64,000 nucleotides of DNA from Athripsodes cinereus (Eukaryota > Arthropoda > Insecta > Trichoptera > Leptoceridae), in NCBI GenBank assembly GCA_947579605.1, contig OX388312.1, positions 24,823,313-24,887,312 of the forward strand, given 5' to 3'. Positions within the stretch are counted from its first letter, which is position 1. Each line of letters starts with the position of its first letter. Position numbers and translations under genes: made by a program. The notes beneath the pieces were generated by a model. The model did no database searches and was not told where the DNA came from. It saw nothing but the letters and a program-made list of their open reading frames with translations. Shown here piece by piece: positions 24,610 to 36,600 of the stretch.

Positions 24610-25668
24610 GTATGTGCTGGAAAATGTTCCGCTGCTTTCAAGTTGTTTTTTTTTTATTGTGGACAACCAGGTTTTCAAGAGTTTGCCATTTATTCTTTCC
24701 ATATAGATATTAAACCAAATCAAAATAACAAAATGTATCTACAACACGAAAATATAATTTTTCTATTATAAATGAATAAGAAAAAAATGCATGATCTGTG
24801 GCAATAGAAAATACCCTTTATCTGCACCATTGAAGAAATTGAGATGCGTTTAAAATGAGATCTTGCGCTGCTACGAAACAAAAGATATTGATAGCTAAGA
24901 AAATTAAGAAGTTTAAAAAAATATTTTTTATACGCATAAGGTATACCTACTATAAAATGACGTAATCTTACAAAACGTAGTAAGAATATATTACCAAATA
25001 TAATTGTGTGAATAGGTATGAAATCTAAGATCATCTATACAAAAATTTTATATTGCCACCTAAGTAAATATACATACGGAATAGTCAATATAGTTAGGTA
25101 TATTATATCTTGTCATTAATTTATTATTAAAAATATAATACGTTGTCACATGAATGGGTTATGTATTATAGGCTTACTAACTTCGGCTAATATTAATATA
25201 TGCAATAGAATAAATTATATTATCCAATATAAAATATGGCCGTTGTTCGACATCTTCTATGGCCATACTTCACACACCGCAGGATATTGTAGAAGTGGTG
25301 GATATAACTAAATAAGAATATTATTTTTATAGATTATTATCGACTACATATTGTTATTGTTAATTTTGATCCCATGCGAATTAAATATAAAATATTGAAC
25401 ACCTTAAGTTTTGGACAAAAACAATTATCATGACCTTTACATTCCAATACTCTGCATCTTTTAGAGACACATGATATATTTCGTTTGTTTATTATTTTTA
25501 CATAATAATGACTTAAATAGTTAAACTGAAAAAATTTCGGTGAATACCAACCATCAAAATTACCTGCTTAAGGTTCATAAAGATTTAATCATTGCAGTAA
25601 TTCATAAAGCGCAAATTTGAGTATGTGGGAGTGCATATATTTAAATCATTTCATTGCTATTTCATCGA
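24610..25668. other. Non-coding, nothing recognised
   Basis: AT-rich DNA. The minus frame 24720-25034 is rich in F, I and Y, as expected by chance at this composition, and has no recognised motif. Confidence 0.5.
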
Positions 25669-25972
25669 CGCTTGGTGTAACGATAAGGCAACGCTCTTTT
25701 CTTTGAGTTGTGAGTTACCAAGTTCGATTCACGGGTATGACAAGAATAATGAATGAACTTTTTCAAATTATCCTAGGGTTGGATGTGACACATGTAAAAG
25801 TATGTGTTTAGTGGATATAGATGTATATCATCACGTACATAAATACGCATAATACAAGAATCATAACAATATCTTACCTACATAGTTTAGGACTAACTCT
25901 AACTTTTAGTTTACTGTGTAAGGTGTATAAGGTTGTATTTGGGTTTATAACAAAATCCAGATATATCTTTAA
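25669..25972 (+). repeat. Diverged tRNA-derived SINE of family T (or close relative)
   Basis: A tRNA-like head has a B-box-like AGTTCGATTCA (25721-25731). A tail AAGGTGTATAAGGTTGTATT followed by TGGGTTTATAAC (about 25920-25952) matches the family T 3' body at 11.26 and 60.37 kb, and the copy ends in an A-rich run. The middle is unlike the other copies, so this may be two partial elements. Confidence 0.5.
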
Positions 25973-26036
25973 AAAACAAACTCGATCTCTAAATATGTTA
26001 TGTTATTGTATGACGGGAAACCAAATTTATTAAAGT

Positions 26037-26480
26037 GTGGTCTATACAATTTATGTATGGAGTATCCTGATGTACGGCTGCGAGACATGGTGCCTATCTG
26101 AAAGAGATAAACGAAGACTAGAGGCGTTTGAGATGTGGACCTATAGAAGACTATTAGGAATTTCCTGGAGAGACCACATCACAAACGAAGAAGTTCTTCA
26201 AAGAATCGAAGGAGGAAGGCACCTGCTCAAGATTTTGTCAGAAAGGCGTGCAAGGTGGATCGGCCATGTAATACGACAAGAAGGCCTCTTGCATGCCGTA
26301 ATAGAGGGTATGACCGAGGGGACAAACTCTAGGGGACGCCCACGCCGAGAGTACCTGGAGGACCTGCTGGTGGACATGCGCTGCTCATCATATGCAGAAT
26401 TCAAAAAAACCGCACAAGACAGGGAGGAGTGGAGGAGAAGAATTAAAGAGATAATTGCTGCAAACCAATCCCAGGATTGA
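26037..26480 (+). pseudogene. Non-LTR retrotransposon reverse-transcriptase C-terminal fragment (RTE/endonuclease-RT type)
   Basis: An open frame of 147 codons encodes the region downstream of the reverse-transcriptase core. It shows ILMYGCETWCLSERDKRRLE (residues about 10-29), FEMWTYRRLLGISWRDHITN, ERRARWIGHVIRQEGLL, a GRPRREYLEDLL basic/hydrophobic block and a C-terminal REEWRRRIKEIIAANQ. This succession is typical of the end of RTE-like and related apurinic-endonuclease LINE ORF2 proteins. Catalytic domains upstream are absent, so it is 5'-truncated, although the remaining frame is intact, which suggests a fairly recent insertion. The apparent methionine start is incidental. Confidence 0.75.
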
Positions 26481-26519
26481 AACCAGAGAGAGAGATACAA
26501 TTTAATATTTATAATTCCA

Positions 26520-27539
26520 TCAGTTTAGTAAGTAGATATCGGTAGATGTACAAACAAATGTCAATATTTAGGCTTATGTGTGTAAAAAACAATGTTAAGT
26601 TTGATTGAAATCTAAATTAGTTTAAAATTATATTAAGGTGGCCAAAGAGAACGAATAGACTATTGATTGTGTACAGACTCATTGGGTATAATAGTATAAT
26701 CCTGTTTAAATCGAATTTTAGAAGTAGTTACTTTATGCACTGAATTATAATTCTAACTATTCATATTTATAAGTGTCTATTGCACAATATATAAATGAAA
26801 ACTGCCTATTATGTATCATGGTGATAGATAAAAAATATGAAAGATGAACTGATAAAAAAATAGTGTGTCATTATGGGAGAACTCGGTTACGGTAAGGCCA
26901 GAGTAGAGAAGTTAGTAATAATAGTAGACCTTAGAACTCAGCTGTTAGAGTACGGTGCAAACTGGTTTCATTAACGCAAATCATAATAGTAACGATATTA
27001 TAATGTATACTTTTCTCGTCTGTTAGTACTAACTTATAAGTCATCATCTTTTAGTTGGCGCTTGCTATATATAGATTCATTTAGATATTCATTAAATTAA
27101 ATGTTTGTGCGTTCTGTAAACAATGTATAGGTGTACCTAAATATCTACATGACTGTGTAAAAAAAAATATTTACTAAGCACTAAAATCTTGGGAAAATTT
27201 TCATTTTTTCAATGTTATGTTGATATTGCTATATTTGAGATAATTGGCGAAATGCACTTTCAGTTACAAATTTTATCATCTCTAATGTAATATAATATTC
27301 TTGACAAGATATTATTTGATTCTGTTTTGTGAGAAATATTATAACCATACACTCACTTTTGACTTCCTTCCCTCCTATTTCAGCTTTATTATATCCTAAC
27401 ATAAATGAGAAAATTATTTTGTGTATTTGTTTTACTTGTACAAAAAATGAATATTTGTTGTATTAAATATGTTAAGAAAGGGCACCTTTGTTATATGGTA
27501 TTTATTCGTAAAAAAATACGTCTAAGAAATACAAGTCAT
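26520..27539. other. Non-coding, nothing recognised
   Basis: AT-rich sequence between a LINE fragment and a SINE-like copy; no gene or repeat identified. Confidence 0.5.
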
Positions 27540-27692
27540 CTTCAGTTCAGCGATGACAGTTGCCACCCATCCTGAATGTCTTAACTACACTATTGGCATG
27601 GAAAAGACAACTTGCATGTTTTTTACGTGCAGTTAGTCTGCTGGCTACCCCACTGTAGAGAAATGTCGTGATGGTGTGAAATGAATAAATCA
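27540..27692 (+). repeat. Family G SINE-like copy, 3' part
   Basis: GTTGCCACCCATCCTGAATG, GACAACTTGCATGTTTTTTA, TAGTCTGCTGGCTACCCCAC and a terminal TCGTGATGGTGTGAAATGAA. This gives the clearest view of the family's 3' end in the sense orientation. Confidence 0.7.
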
Positions 27693-28130
27693 ACCTATTT
27701 TAATTTTTTTCCTTGCAGTTGTTTCTTCAACACGCGTACCAGAGACCGTTTGTGGAGTCTTTAGAGGTCTAGCGTTAGAAGTTTAAAGACTCCATTCTCT
27801 AATACCTACACTATGTTACATAAATAATTTCAATGAGAGTTTATTCGTAAATAATTATTAAATTGTTGACGTTACATTACATATAAAAATCTTGAGGATA
27901 TCACATATTCGATTATACACGATCATATGATGAGGATCAATAACCTGTAAGTTGTATCACATTATGACTAATTAATTTAGCAATAGAACTCAACTATGAT
28001 TAACATAATGTATATTTTTTATAAATTACTTATGTTATTATATATACGCATATATATACACATCTGTATAAATTAGTGCCTATGGATTATTGTAGTACCT
28101 ACCATATCATATAAATTCATATTAATAAAA

Positions 28131-28385
28131 ATGATGTTAAATATTGAACCGAGGAATGGTGCTCGGAGACGTGGACGTCCTAGGATTAAATGGCAAGATC
28201 ATTTAAATCAAATCCTACAGGAAGGTCACGTGTTGAGCACATTGAACAGGAGACCATGCATGAGGAATTGTATGAGAGTGACGGAAGCGAAAGATGCATG
28301 CAAGGATAGAATGAAGTGGCGCTCGATCCTTTCTGCTTACCCCGCGAGGGAAGCGGCGTGATGGTATGTATGGATGTATGTTAAA
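28131..28385 (+). pseudogene. LINE C-terminus and 3' end (GRPRIKWQDH...KWRSILSAYP family)
   Basis: The frame encodes RRRGRPRIKWQDHLNQILQE, an RNRRPCM-like Cys/Arg stretch, EAKDACKDRMKWRSILSAYP and AREAA before a stop at the very 3' end. This is the usual end of an insect endonuclease-type LINE. The terminal DNA, TACCCCGCGAGGGAAGCGGC then GTGATGGTATGTATG, is repeated at 36,526-36,600 and resembles the 3' end of SINE-like family G. The fragment is 5'-truncated. Confidence 0.7.
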
Positions 28386-28389
28386 TATT

Positions 28390-29194
28390 ACTTATGCACT
28401 AAATTTAATCTAATTTACTTACCGGTTAATTTATTCATAAAAATTCAAAAATCTATTATAATAAACACTTGTAATATTGTTAAAAAGTTTCTGAACACAG
28501 ATATTTTAGGCACAATGCTGGTATTTGGAACCCGCGTTCTGAGCCTAATCCTTTGATATCCTGTATAATATCTAGATAGGTGAATTTTTCCCGGCATTAG
28601 ACTGTAAAGTTTTTGTGTGACCATGACTGATCATATGAAGATTTATCTGGTTGTATAATGCTAAGAAGTGTGGATGGCAATTCTGCCGCCGCATTAAAAA
28701 TAATAAAGTTTGAATAATCGTTGGCTTTTGTGACGGATTGGGCTGCGGTTTTTAAACATTTAGGTCTAAAATAACAATTTTGTCGCTGGTTTACTAATTG
28801 TATTTGATTTGGTTGTGTATTGTTATTTATGCTATAACTGTATGTTTGTAAGAGAAAATAAAATGAAAAAAAAAATCATAGCGTTAAGGGATAGTGCCAA
28901 ATATATTTACTTATAATAGGTATAGTATGAAGTATAATAGGTAAAAAGAAGTGCAAGATCAAACAATTTCTCTATAAGGTTAGGTTATTGTTCAAACCGT
29001 TACTCAAGGTATTGGTACTAAAAGTCCATAGGACGACGCAATTTCAATTTTCAATAAGAATAATACAATAAGAGTATTAGTCGTTGATGTTTCTAATGAC
29101 ATACATATTTATAATATTTTTCTAGGTCTGATCTCTGCCAAACTCGGTAAGATCAAAAGTTCAATGGGTGTTTTAGTACGTGAGAAATATAAGT
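28390..29194. other. Non-coding, nothing recognised
   Basis: AT-rich DNA; the 60-codon frame at 28374-28556 has no recognised feature. Confidence 0.45.
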
Positions 29195-29268
29195 AAGTAT
29201 ACATTATGATGTTGTATACGTCCTATGAATATAAGTATACATTATGATGTTGTATACGTCTTATGAAC
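29195..29268. repeat. Short tandem duplication, 38-bp period, two copies
   Basis: AAGTATACATTATGATGTTG followed by TATACGTC occurs at 29195 and again at 29233, with one C/T difference. The unit is itself partly palindromic (GTATAC...GTATAC). Confidence 0.8.
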
Positions 29269-29554
29269 TCTCTATTAGATGTGGGAATAATAATAATATG
29301 ATGTGTCTTGACCACATAATTAGCGCCTCACTATACATAATGTTTTATGCGTCATTATTCACAGAGCACAATGTCCGATAAAACACATGTTTTTCATTTC
29401 GTGTAAAAAATAACCTGTATATTTTCTTAATGTTGTTTTTTGTACTCATTACCTCGTGATAATGTCAGATGCAAGGAGTAAATGTGGTACAACCATAATT
29501 TTATTGAATCGAAGACGACGAAAAACTTCATCCTGTGCAATGTTGTATTGAGCT

Positions 29555-29640
29555 ATACTATTATACTATACCCTCACTGCGTATCCCAGGTGGAGTAGGA
29601 AGAGAGAACGGAGTGCCATATAAATCTATCCTTAAACACT
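29555..29640 (-). repeat. LINE/SINE 3'-end fragment, reverse
   Basis: TATACCCTCACTGCGTATCC followed by CAGGTGGAGTAGG resembles the reversed TACCCC...GTGATGGTATG 3' end shared by the 28.1-kb LINE and family G. It is closest to the copy at 48.93 kb, with which it also shares CCATATA followed by TCCTTA. Confidence 0.4.
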
Positions 29641-32600
29641 TACACACTAACCTTACATGTTGTATTGAGATGTGTTAATAATTAAACGATTTGAAAGTAT
29701 CGAATATCTGAAATACTGACAAATTTTCAGAAGCTTTTAACACGTGTTTTAAACCTATTCCAGCAATATTATTAAGATATATATAAGTTTTAAGTATGAA
29801 ATCAATATGAAATATGTTAGAATGAAAGACATTTGGCGATTCCGGTTAAAAATATTAGACAATAATGTTACACGCGTTTTAATATCTAATCGATTTAACT
29901 CGTAATATAAAACCCATGAGCAATAGAGAAAAACATAAATATTCGAATCAATAATAACGAACCAAAGAAAGATAGCGACAATATTAATATGTTCTCAACC
30001 GTTTATAATCAATACAACTTGAACACATAAAGTCTCATTTCTAGTCAATATCTCATTGGGTTTGAGGAGAAGGGTGTATGTATGTAGTGTCGTGTTATAA
30101 AAACCCGAGGAAGAATGTGTCTATTGAAAAATTATGCTAATTTTTGGTCAATAAAAAGTTATGACTTAAATATTTTACATGATTCTTATACTCCCAGTAG
30201 TTGATGCATGAACATTCATGTCTTTCACGATTTACGAAATGATTATTATTATATGTATACACGTATAGTGAAGTAAATAAGAATTTAAGATTTTATCGGT
30301 CAAACTTTGACATCCTGATGTGAAACATCTATTTAGAATAGTTCTCATTGAATAATAATATTATCAAATACACGGGTTACCATTTAACCAATAAAATCAA
30401 GTTCAAATTGTGTATCTATCCACGCGAGTCTGTTTAGATTCACGATATTTTAAATAAGTTGTTCGTTGAACTTTCGAGACCTCAGGATGATAAGTTCCCG
30501 GTAAAATTTCGTTCCAGTTTGCCTGGAGCTTTTTTTATTCAAAATAATAATAATATAATATGGTAGACAAAATAAAGTATTGAGACATCCACAACGAGTC
30601 CGTGTTGTATAAGAATGCAAGAAGCGTCATAAATTTACTAAGTTAAAATCGTTTTAATCAAAAAATATACTATATGTATTGCTTTTTTGTTCCCATAAAC
30701 ATTTTCTAAATTGCACATAACAATAAGTAGTTTGTGGAGGGGAACCTACCTTCAGTATGTATGTGCCTGAGGCGTCATGAACGACCATTGGTCGATGTGT
30801 ATCTCGCTAAGTATAGTCCGGTATCAAGAAAAATGAGTGCGAATATGTTAATGTGAGAGGCGACTCACCGCCAAAACAAAAAAAAAAACTAACAATTAAG
30901 ATAATGATAAGAATAATAAAAAAGCATTCAGTAATATATATTTTTTTGTGTTACATATTACAACACACATTCACCACTCCTCCTATTGTTTATAGAGAGA
31001 ACAGTTGTTGTTCTTTATTATTCGCCTTCGTGCCATTGGTAAAATATTTCTCTTTCTCGTACGAGAGACTCAAAATTCTAGCCTAGGGAAGAATTATTAA
31101 CATGATTGTTTGAAGGTTATTAAAGATTATAAACAATAACTCATAGAAGGCTATATTGATAAAAGTATATACCTATATTCTTGTCCAGTATTCGAAATAA
31201 ATATTGTGTACACAATGGCGTCCGACTTTATATAAAAATTAAGTATACAATATTCCTAACTGTACAGTGAGTTATACAATCACTATATTATTATTATTAT
31301 TTGTACTTATAGTTATTACTTATTCATTGTTCACAATCGTCGATGAGCAAGTAACTAGTTATAAATGCTTGTTCATTCTAAATTTATTAAGTTAAATTTG
31401 AAACCATAATACACATTTGTATGATGCCATGAAAGATAATAAAAATACATAGTCCACCACATCTTTTGCAAGGTAGACAAAGAATATTACCTAGCACACA
31501 TTAATATCCTTCTGATAATCGTCTGTTTTTGACGATTAAAAACAGTTTGATTAAATAGTATGTTTCTTGACTCATGTACCAAATTATATACATATATACC
31601 TACAATGCATATAAAAATATGGAAAATAATATAAATAATATCAGTTAGTATTAATGCTCATGTATTCTGTGAAAACATTTCCAGAGGGTCACCTTCTATA
31701 ATTTTTAATCTGTCCATCTCTACAATTTACATCATGCCGTCGCGGCGCGATGCTTCGACAAATTTTAATGAGAAAAGTTCACATTTCACATATATTATGT
31801 CTCTCTCTCTCCCCCTGAGTCAAAACACCTGATAGTTGTTATCTGATGAAGCCTGATACATCTTCAACATTTGAACAATTTGATACGCAAATTAATTCGT
31901 TAAACATTCACATTATAAAAGTATTTAAACAAGCAATTTCTTAAATTAAACGCAATTTGCATATAATTTACCTGCATCAATCTCAGTGAACCACCAGAAA
32001 TATCGATATGCTAATTTAAATCCAGTAAAATTAATAACGAGACACTCCTAACGAACATCACATGCGAGAAACTGAAAATACGAGTGTGTATATATTATTA
32101 ATCTGGTTTTTGATCAACTACCACGCATCTATTCTGGCCATATAATTATAAGAATTATTTACAACGAATACCTATAACTTACTGTAATTTTTTTAGCTAA
32201 CATAGATTTTGTGAAGAGGCTTCGAGTAATGATATACGTAAAGAACATTATAAATTGAGACCCAAATTTAATTAAGAATTAAAAAAATTCAATCAGTTCT
32301 TATAAGATTCACTTTTAGGTAATATTGAGTCAATCAAAATTTATACTTGATTAGGTTCTTTTTACTGTGCAGAAAATAGAAAAAAAGTAATATATATTGT
32401 ATACCGGTACATTGCCTTCCCTAGCTCATTCCTTGCAAAAACGCATCATTAGGAAAAATTAAAAAAACTAGGGACTACATTGCAGGTGCAGATATTTGAC
32501 AAATAAATCAAAATCAAGGAAAATGTTGATAAAAATTACATTATAAGCTAAAGGTTCAATATATTTTAAATAATAATATATACATGTTAAAACTATAAGA

Positions 32601-34790
32601 ATATAATAAAATAGGTATGTGTTAGGTAGGTATGGTATATAACAGGTACGTTTATAATGCAGGTATATAGTAGGTATATATGAATTTTTGGGTGGTTAGG
32701 TAGATAAACATAATGTAATAATTTATGGGAGGGTATAATTTATCGAGATATTGTTTTTCAAGTTTAGTTTGGTAGTAGCTGCGGGCGGCCTTGCAAGTAT
32801 GAGTGTCTTAAAGTAAGGGTAAAAAAGCTAGTCTTAAAATATAATATTATTATTATTGTAAAGTATCATATTATTATAAAATATAATAATAAAATTATTT
32901 ACGTACGTAATATATGATTTTTAATAATAATATATTTGTTTTATACATTCCATTTATTTATTTTTTTGTTCACAAAGGTTATCTGTGTCACACATCTTGT
33001 ACAAACTTTAAGAAAACATAATATCAATTTACTACCAACTACATTTTATCCAACCGCCTCTTATTCAAAGCTCAATGTTTTATAATATATGGTTTTGGAT
33101 GGTATCGTTTTGTTTGATTATTATTTAATGCTAATTATTACAAAGCGATTTACAATCTGTAGTAATTAATTGCAGATGTTTTAGATTTTCATTCATGATT
33201 TCAAAAGTTGACGTCTAAACCAAGACATTGAACATATGAAAATAATAATGTGCGCCAATCTATTGTACAACCTAAGATATAAATAAAGATGTTTGGATAA
33301 ACAAACGCAATCATTCTTTTGAATTTTGAAATAAAGCACCTATAATCGAATGCATTAAGAAACCCATAATTATTCCATCATCCAGTATAAGATCTAAAAA
33401 AAATCAAGTGACGGAAATGCAAGAAAAATCTTTTTGAGATATAATGGTTTTTTAAATATTTTCCAGTATAATGTTTTGATAATTCACCGATAAATATTTT
33501 CATTTACATAGATCCTGAGTACGTAGCATATTGATCAAGTTTAGTGATACCAGTATCAGATTGAGATTCGTTTATTTGTTGTAACATTGTGGGAAAGAAT
33601 TAAACAAGTTGATAATAAAACATTGCATTAAAAATCGTTTCACACGACGACAGGACGTTACAAATAATCACGATTACAATTGTAATTGAGAGTATTAGCT
33701 GGTAGTAGATATATTTTACAATCGTTGTCATAGAATTGGTTGCGGTAAATGAATTCAAATGGATTAGACCAGCACGACAATAATATTATATATATACCTA
33801 CAATATATTAATTGAAGTGAATTGGACTGGTCGTAATTAGAAGTTATCTGGAATACGTTATCGCTATTAGACATACACAAATGAGATCTCTTACATAACA
33901 TGCCGATGCAACCAAGCTTCGGTTTGTCCCGTAGATTATTTTACGAAGAACCTTTGTACTTATCAAAGTACTCTATTTCAATTTGCATAGTGTTAAAAAT
34001 AGTATAATGTATTTAAATGTATCTTACCATACTACAGGCCATAAAATTAATTTACGATACACGAGTTGCGGGAAAACATACCTGGAACAATGAAAAATAA
34101 AACAATTATTATTATGTTATTTATTAGACAAATGGCACATAAAAATGAGTTAAGCGCAAACGATTTAATATGATATATTATCATGTACATATAAGTACCT
34201 ATAGTGAATCTTTATTGAAAGTCTATCTATATTAAATTAAAGTTCTTCAGCATGAATGAACACAATAGCTGTATACTAAATCCCAGACAGCGATATGGCT
34301 AAATTTACATTCAGGCTGCATCAATACAAATTCTTTTTACTAAAGCAAAAACGTAAAAAACAAAAAAAAAAGCTTTTGCGAATCATTCGTCAAACACTGC
34401 AGCTTTGAAGTTTATTCCATCGAGCATTATTTCTTTGCATTGACAAAAAGCTTTCATTGTTATTCATGAATGAGCAATTTACTAATTGAGCCATTAAAGA
34501 CATCAGTAGTTCTCCCTTTGTAGAAGATAATATTACGTTTACCGATATTATAGAGGAATAAAAGAAATTCGGATATTTGATATTTCTAACTTACATAGAA
34601 CCAACTTCCTTGCGAAATAATGTGCACTCTGTTGTATATTTTCATAATATTATGTATTGTACACATAATATTATAATCATACAAGCATTAAAAGAGAATT
34701 TGAATTCAGTATTCGCAATGAATTTCTTTCTTAAATGGTACCCAGCAAAGCCTGTAAATCCTGACGAGAATACAGTACCTAATGACTAAA
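29641..34790. other. Long non-coding stretch
   Basis: About 5 kb of AT-rich DNA without a recognisable gene. The only denser spot is 30,730-30,890, with GTCCGGTATCAAGAAAAATG, GAGAGGCGACTCACCGCC and a following A-run, which looks like the 3' end of an unidentified retroelement. Frames at 30853-31086 and 34577-34789 carry no recognised motif. Confidence 0.45.
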
Positions 34791-34885
34791 GGTATTCTCA
34801 TAAATTTATCAGTGGAATTTTCGGCACAGAAAAGGTCTCCCACTCTTTTCTGCTGGTTTTTGAACACCTTTAGAACACTTCTATT
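34791..34885 (+). repeat. Probable family G SINE-like 5' fragment
   Basis: AAAAGGTCTCCCACTCTTTT followed by CTGCTGGTTTTTGAACACCT matches the 5' part of family G (GGTCTCCAACTCTTTTCAGT and TTTTTAAGTG at 54.77 kb). The 3' half is missing. Confidence 0.4.
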
Positions 34886-35529
34886 CATAATTAACTATGT
34901 AACAGTATAAAAATAAAATACAAAGTCTCAATAATGCTGCTTGAGACTTTAACTATTCAATATTAAAATATAACGAAACGTTTTTTATTTAGATGCTTTT
35001 AGAAAGGCTGTTGCCCTGTCCGAGCCATATGAGATTTAATAACTTCTAAAGTAGGAGTCTATGATAATAATAATAATCAATAGACAGGCACATAATATTA
35101 AGCTTTATTCTCTATTCTATTTCATTCCTACGATACGCCTAAGAATGTTCATCCAAATTTTCTTTTAGACGTCCGTTTCAGGGTATAGACGTGATGTATT
35201 TTTTCTACAACATTATTTGAATAGTGCTAAATCATTATTATATCGTTTAAATAATAATATTATAATGTATAACATCTTAAATACTTAATCTTTTTATAGG
35301 AAACTAGCCTCTACATCTTACAGATTATCTTTTAAATTGTTGACAATTTCCTATGGCAATATTTTGTTTGTAAGTTGAATTGAGCTTTCGACATCTATAA
35401 CTACGAGTAGGTATATTACATTTAAATAGAAAGTATGTAAGTGTTCTAATAATATTATCGCATACAAAATTGCACTATGATTCATACACATGAAAGTTTG
35501 AAAAATAACCGTTAGTTAATTTTAACAGA

Positions 35530-35700
35530 TGGATAAGCCAGAGTAGAAAAGGTAGAAAATTGAGGGACGCCGAGGACCCGGTAGGAAACAGATGTCCTGG
35601 CTGCGAAACATAAGGGAGTAGACCGGCATCCGAAGTGTGGAGGAGCTATTCCCAGAAGCACAGGACAGGGTCATGTTCACCGAGGTGATCGCCAACGTAC
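35530..35700 (+). pseudogene. LINE C-terminal fragment, same family as 17.87 kb
   Basis: The plus strand encodes PGRKQMSWLRNIRE, a stop, TGIRSVEELFPEAQDRVMFT and EVIANV. These match, in order, the fragment at 17,868-18,057. The in-frame stop and missing upstream domains make it a relic. Confidence 0.6.
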
Positions 35701-35764
35701 CTACTTATCCCATTTAGTTTCGTTGCGTAAATTAAAAGGTGCAAATAAAATATTACTACAATGG

Positions 35765-36005
35765 GGAACCTGCTTTGTTTTGTGGAGATCCTGGCAAAGA
35801 ATAGGTCCCCAACTCCTATAAAAGGAAGATGTTCGTTAAATCATATTATATAAGATATTTAACAAGTCCAGCGAATAGGCATGTCACCCATCCTGAGTAT
35901 CTTCATTTTGATTAACAGAGAGAGAACAACCTGAATATATTTTACACGCAGTTAGTTCGCTGGCTACCCCGTCTATGAGATGTGGCGTGATGGTATAGCA
36001 TACTT
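35765..36005 (+). repeat. Family G SINE-like copy, near full length
   Basis: Begins near GGGGAACCTGCTTTGTTTTG, continues with GGTCCCCAACTCCTATAAAA, ATGTCACCCATCCTGAGTAT, AGAGAGAACAACCTG and GTTCGCTGGCTACCCCGTCT, and ends in ATGTGGCGTGATGGTATAGC. The middle shows small insertions relative to other copies. Confidence 0.65.
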
Positions 36006-36089
36006 AAATAAACTAATTATTTATTGAAAAAAATAATTGTGAGCAATGGAAAAAACTATTTAATAATGGAAAATTCCAAAATTCACTCT

Positions 36090-36318
36090 TTTTTTTTTTT
36101 TTGTAAGAGCCACTTTTTTCTGTAAGTTTTTTTTACCTGTAAACAGCAGGTATTTGTAAAACCTGATTTATTTACCATCTTCAACTCAGCAATGAATTAT
36201 GCCACCTATCCTGAATGTCTAATTTTTAAGCACAGAGAAGATGACCTACTTATTAATTAACTTTCTATATTATTATTGGCCACAACACCTGTAAGAGACG
36301 ACATGATGGTAAAGATGA
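36090..36318 (+). repeat. Family G SINE-like copy, diverged
   Basis: GTAAACAGCAGGTATTTGTA, TTCAACTCAGCAATGAATTA, TGCCACCTATCCTGAATGTC, GCACAGAGAAGATGACC and a terminal GTAAGAGACGACATGATGGT follow the family order with several substitutions and a loss in the GCATGT/CTACCCC region. Confidence 0.55.
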
Positions 36319-36525
36319 AATAGAGATGCAGAGATGATCGTCTTGGAAAAAAATGTCCCTTTTGAGAACATTTTTCATTCAAAATTATCCATATAACAAA
36401 GTCAACATCGGAACCAAAATAATTACACAACACGTTTTTCCACCACTTTCCCCTGGATATTTCAAGAGCAAAGATCCTGTATCATCAAGATTCAACTTTT
36501 TTTTATTATTTATTTGTATGCAAAG

Positions 36526-36600
36526 ATAGAAGGAAGTGGCGCTCGATCCTTTCTGCCTACCCCGCGAGGGAAGCGGCGTGATGGTATGTATGTATGTTTA
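36526..36600 (+). repeat. LINE 3' end identical in type to 28.1 kb
   Basis: AAGTGGCGCTCGATCCTTTC, TGCCTACCCCGCGAGGGAAG and CGGCGTGATGGTATGTATGT repeat the end of the 28,131-28,385 LINE with one difference in the coding tail. Severely 5'-truncated. Confidence 0.7.

Noticed and set aside
24720..25034. 104-codon minus frame rich in F, I, Y and L, considered as a membrane protein
   Set aside because: Hydrophobic composition is what AT-rich DNA gives by chance; no motif, no splice context and no neighbouring gene.
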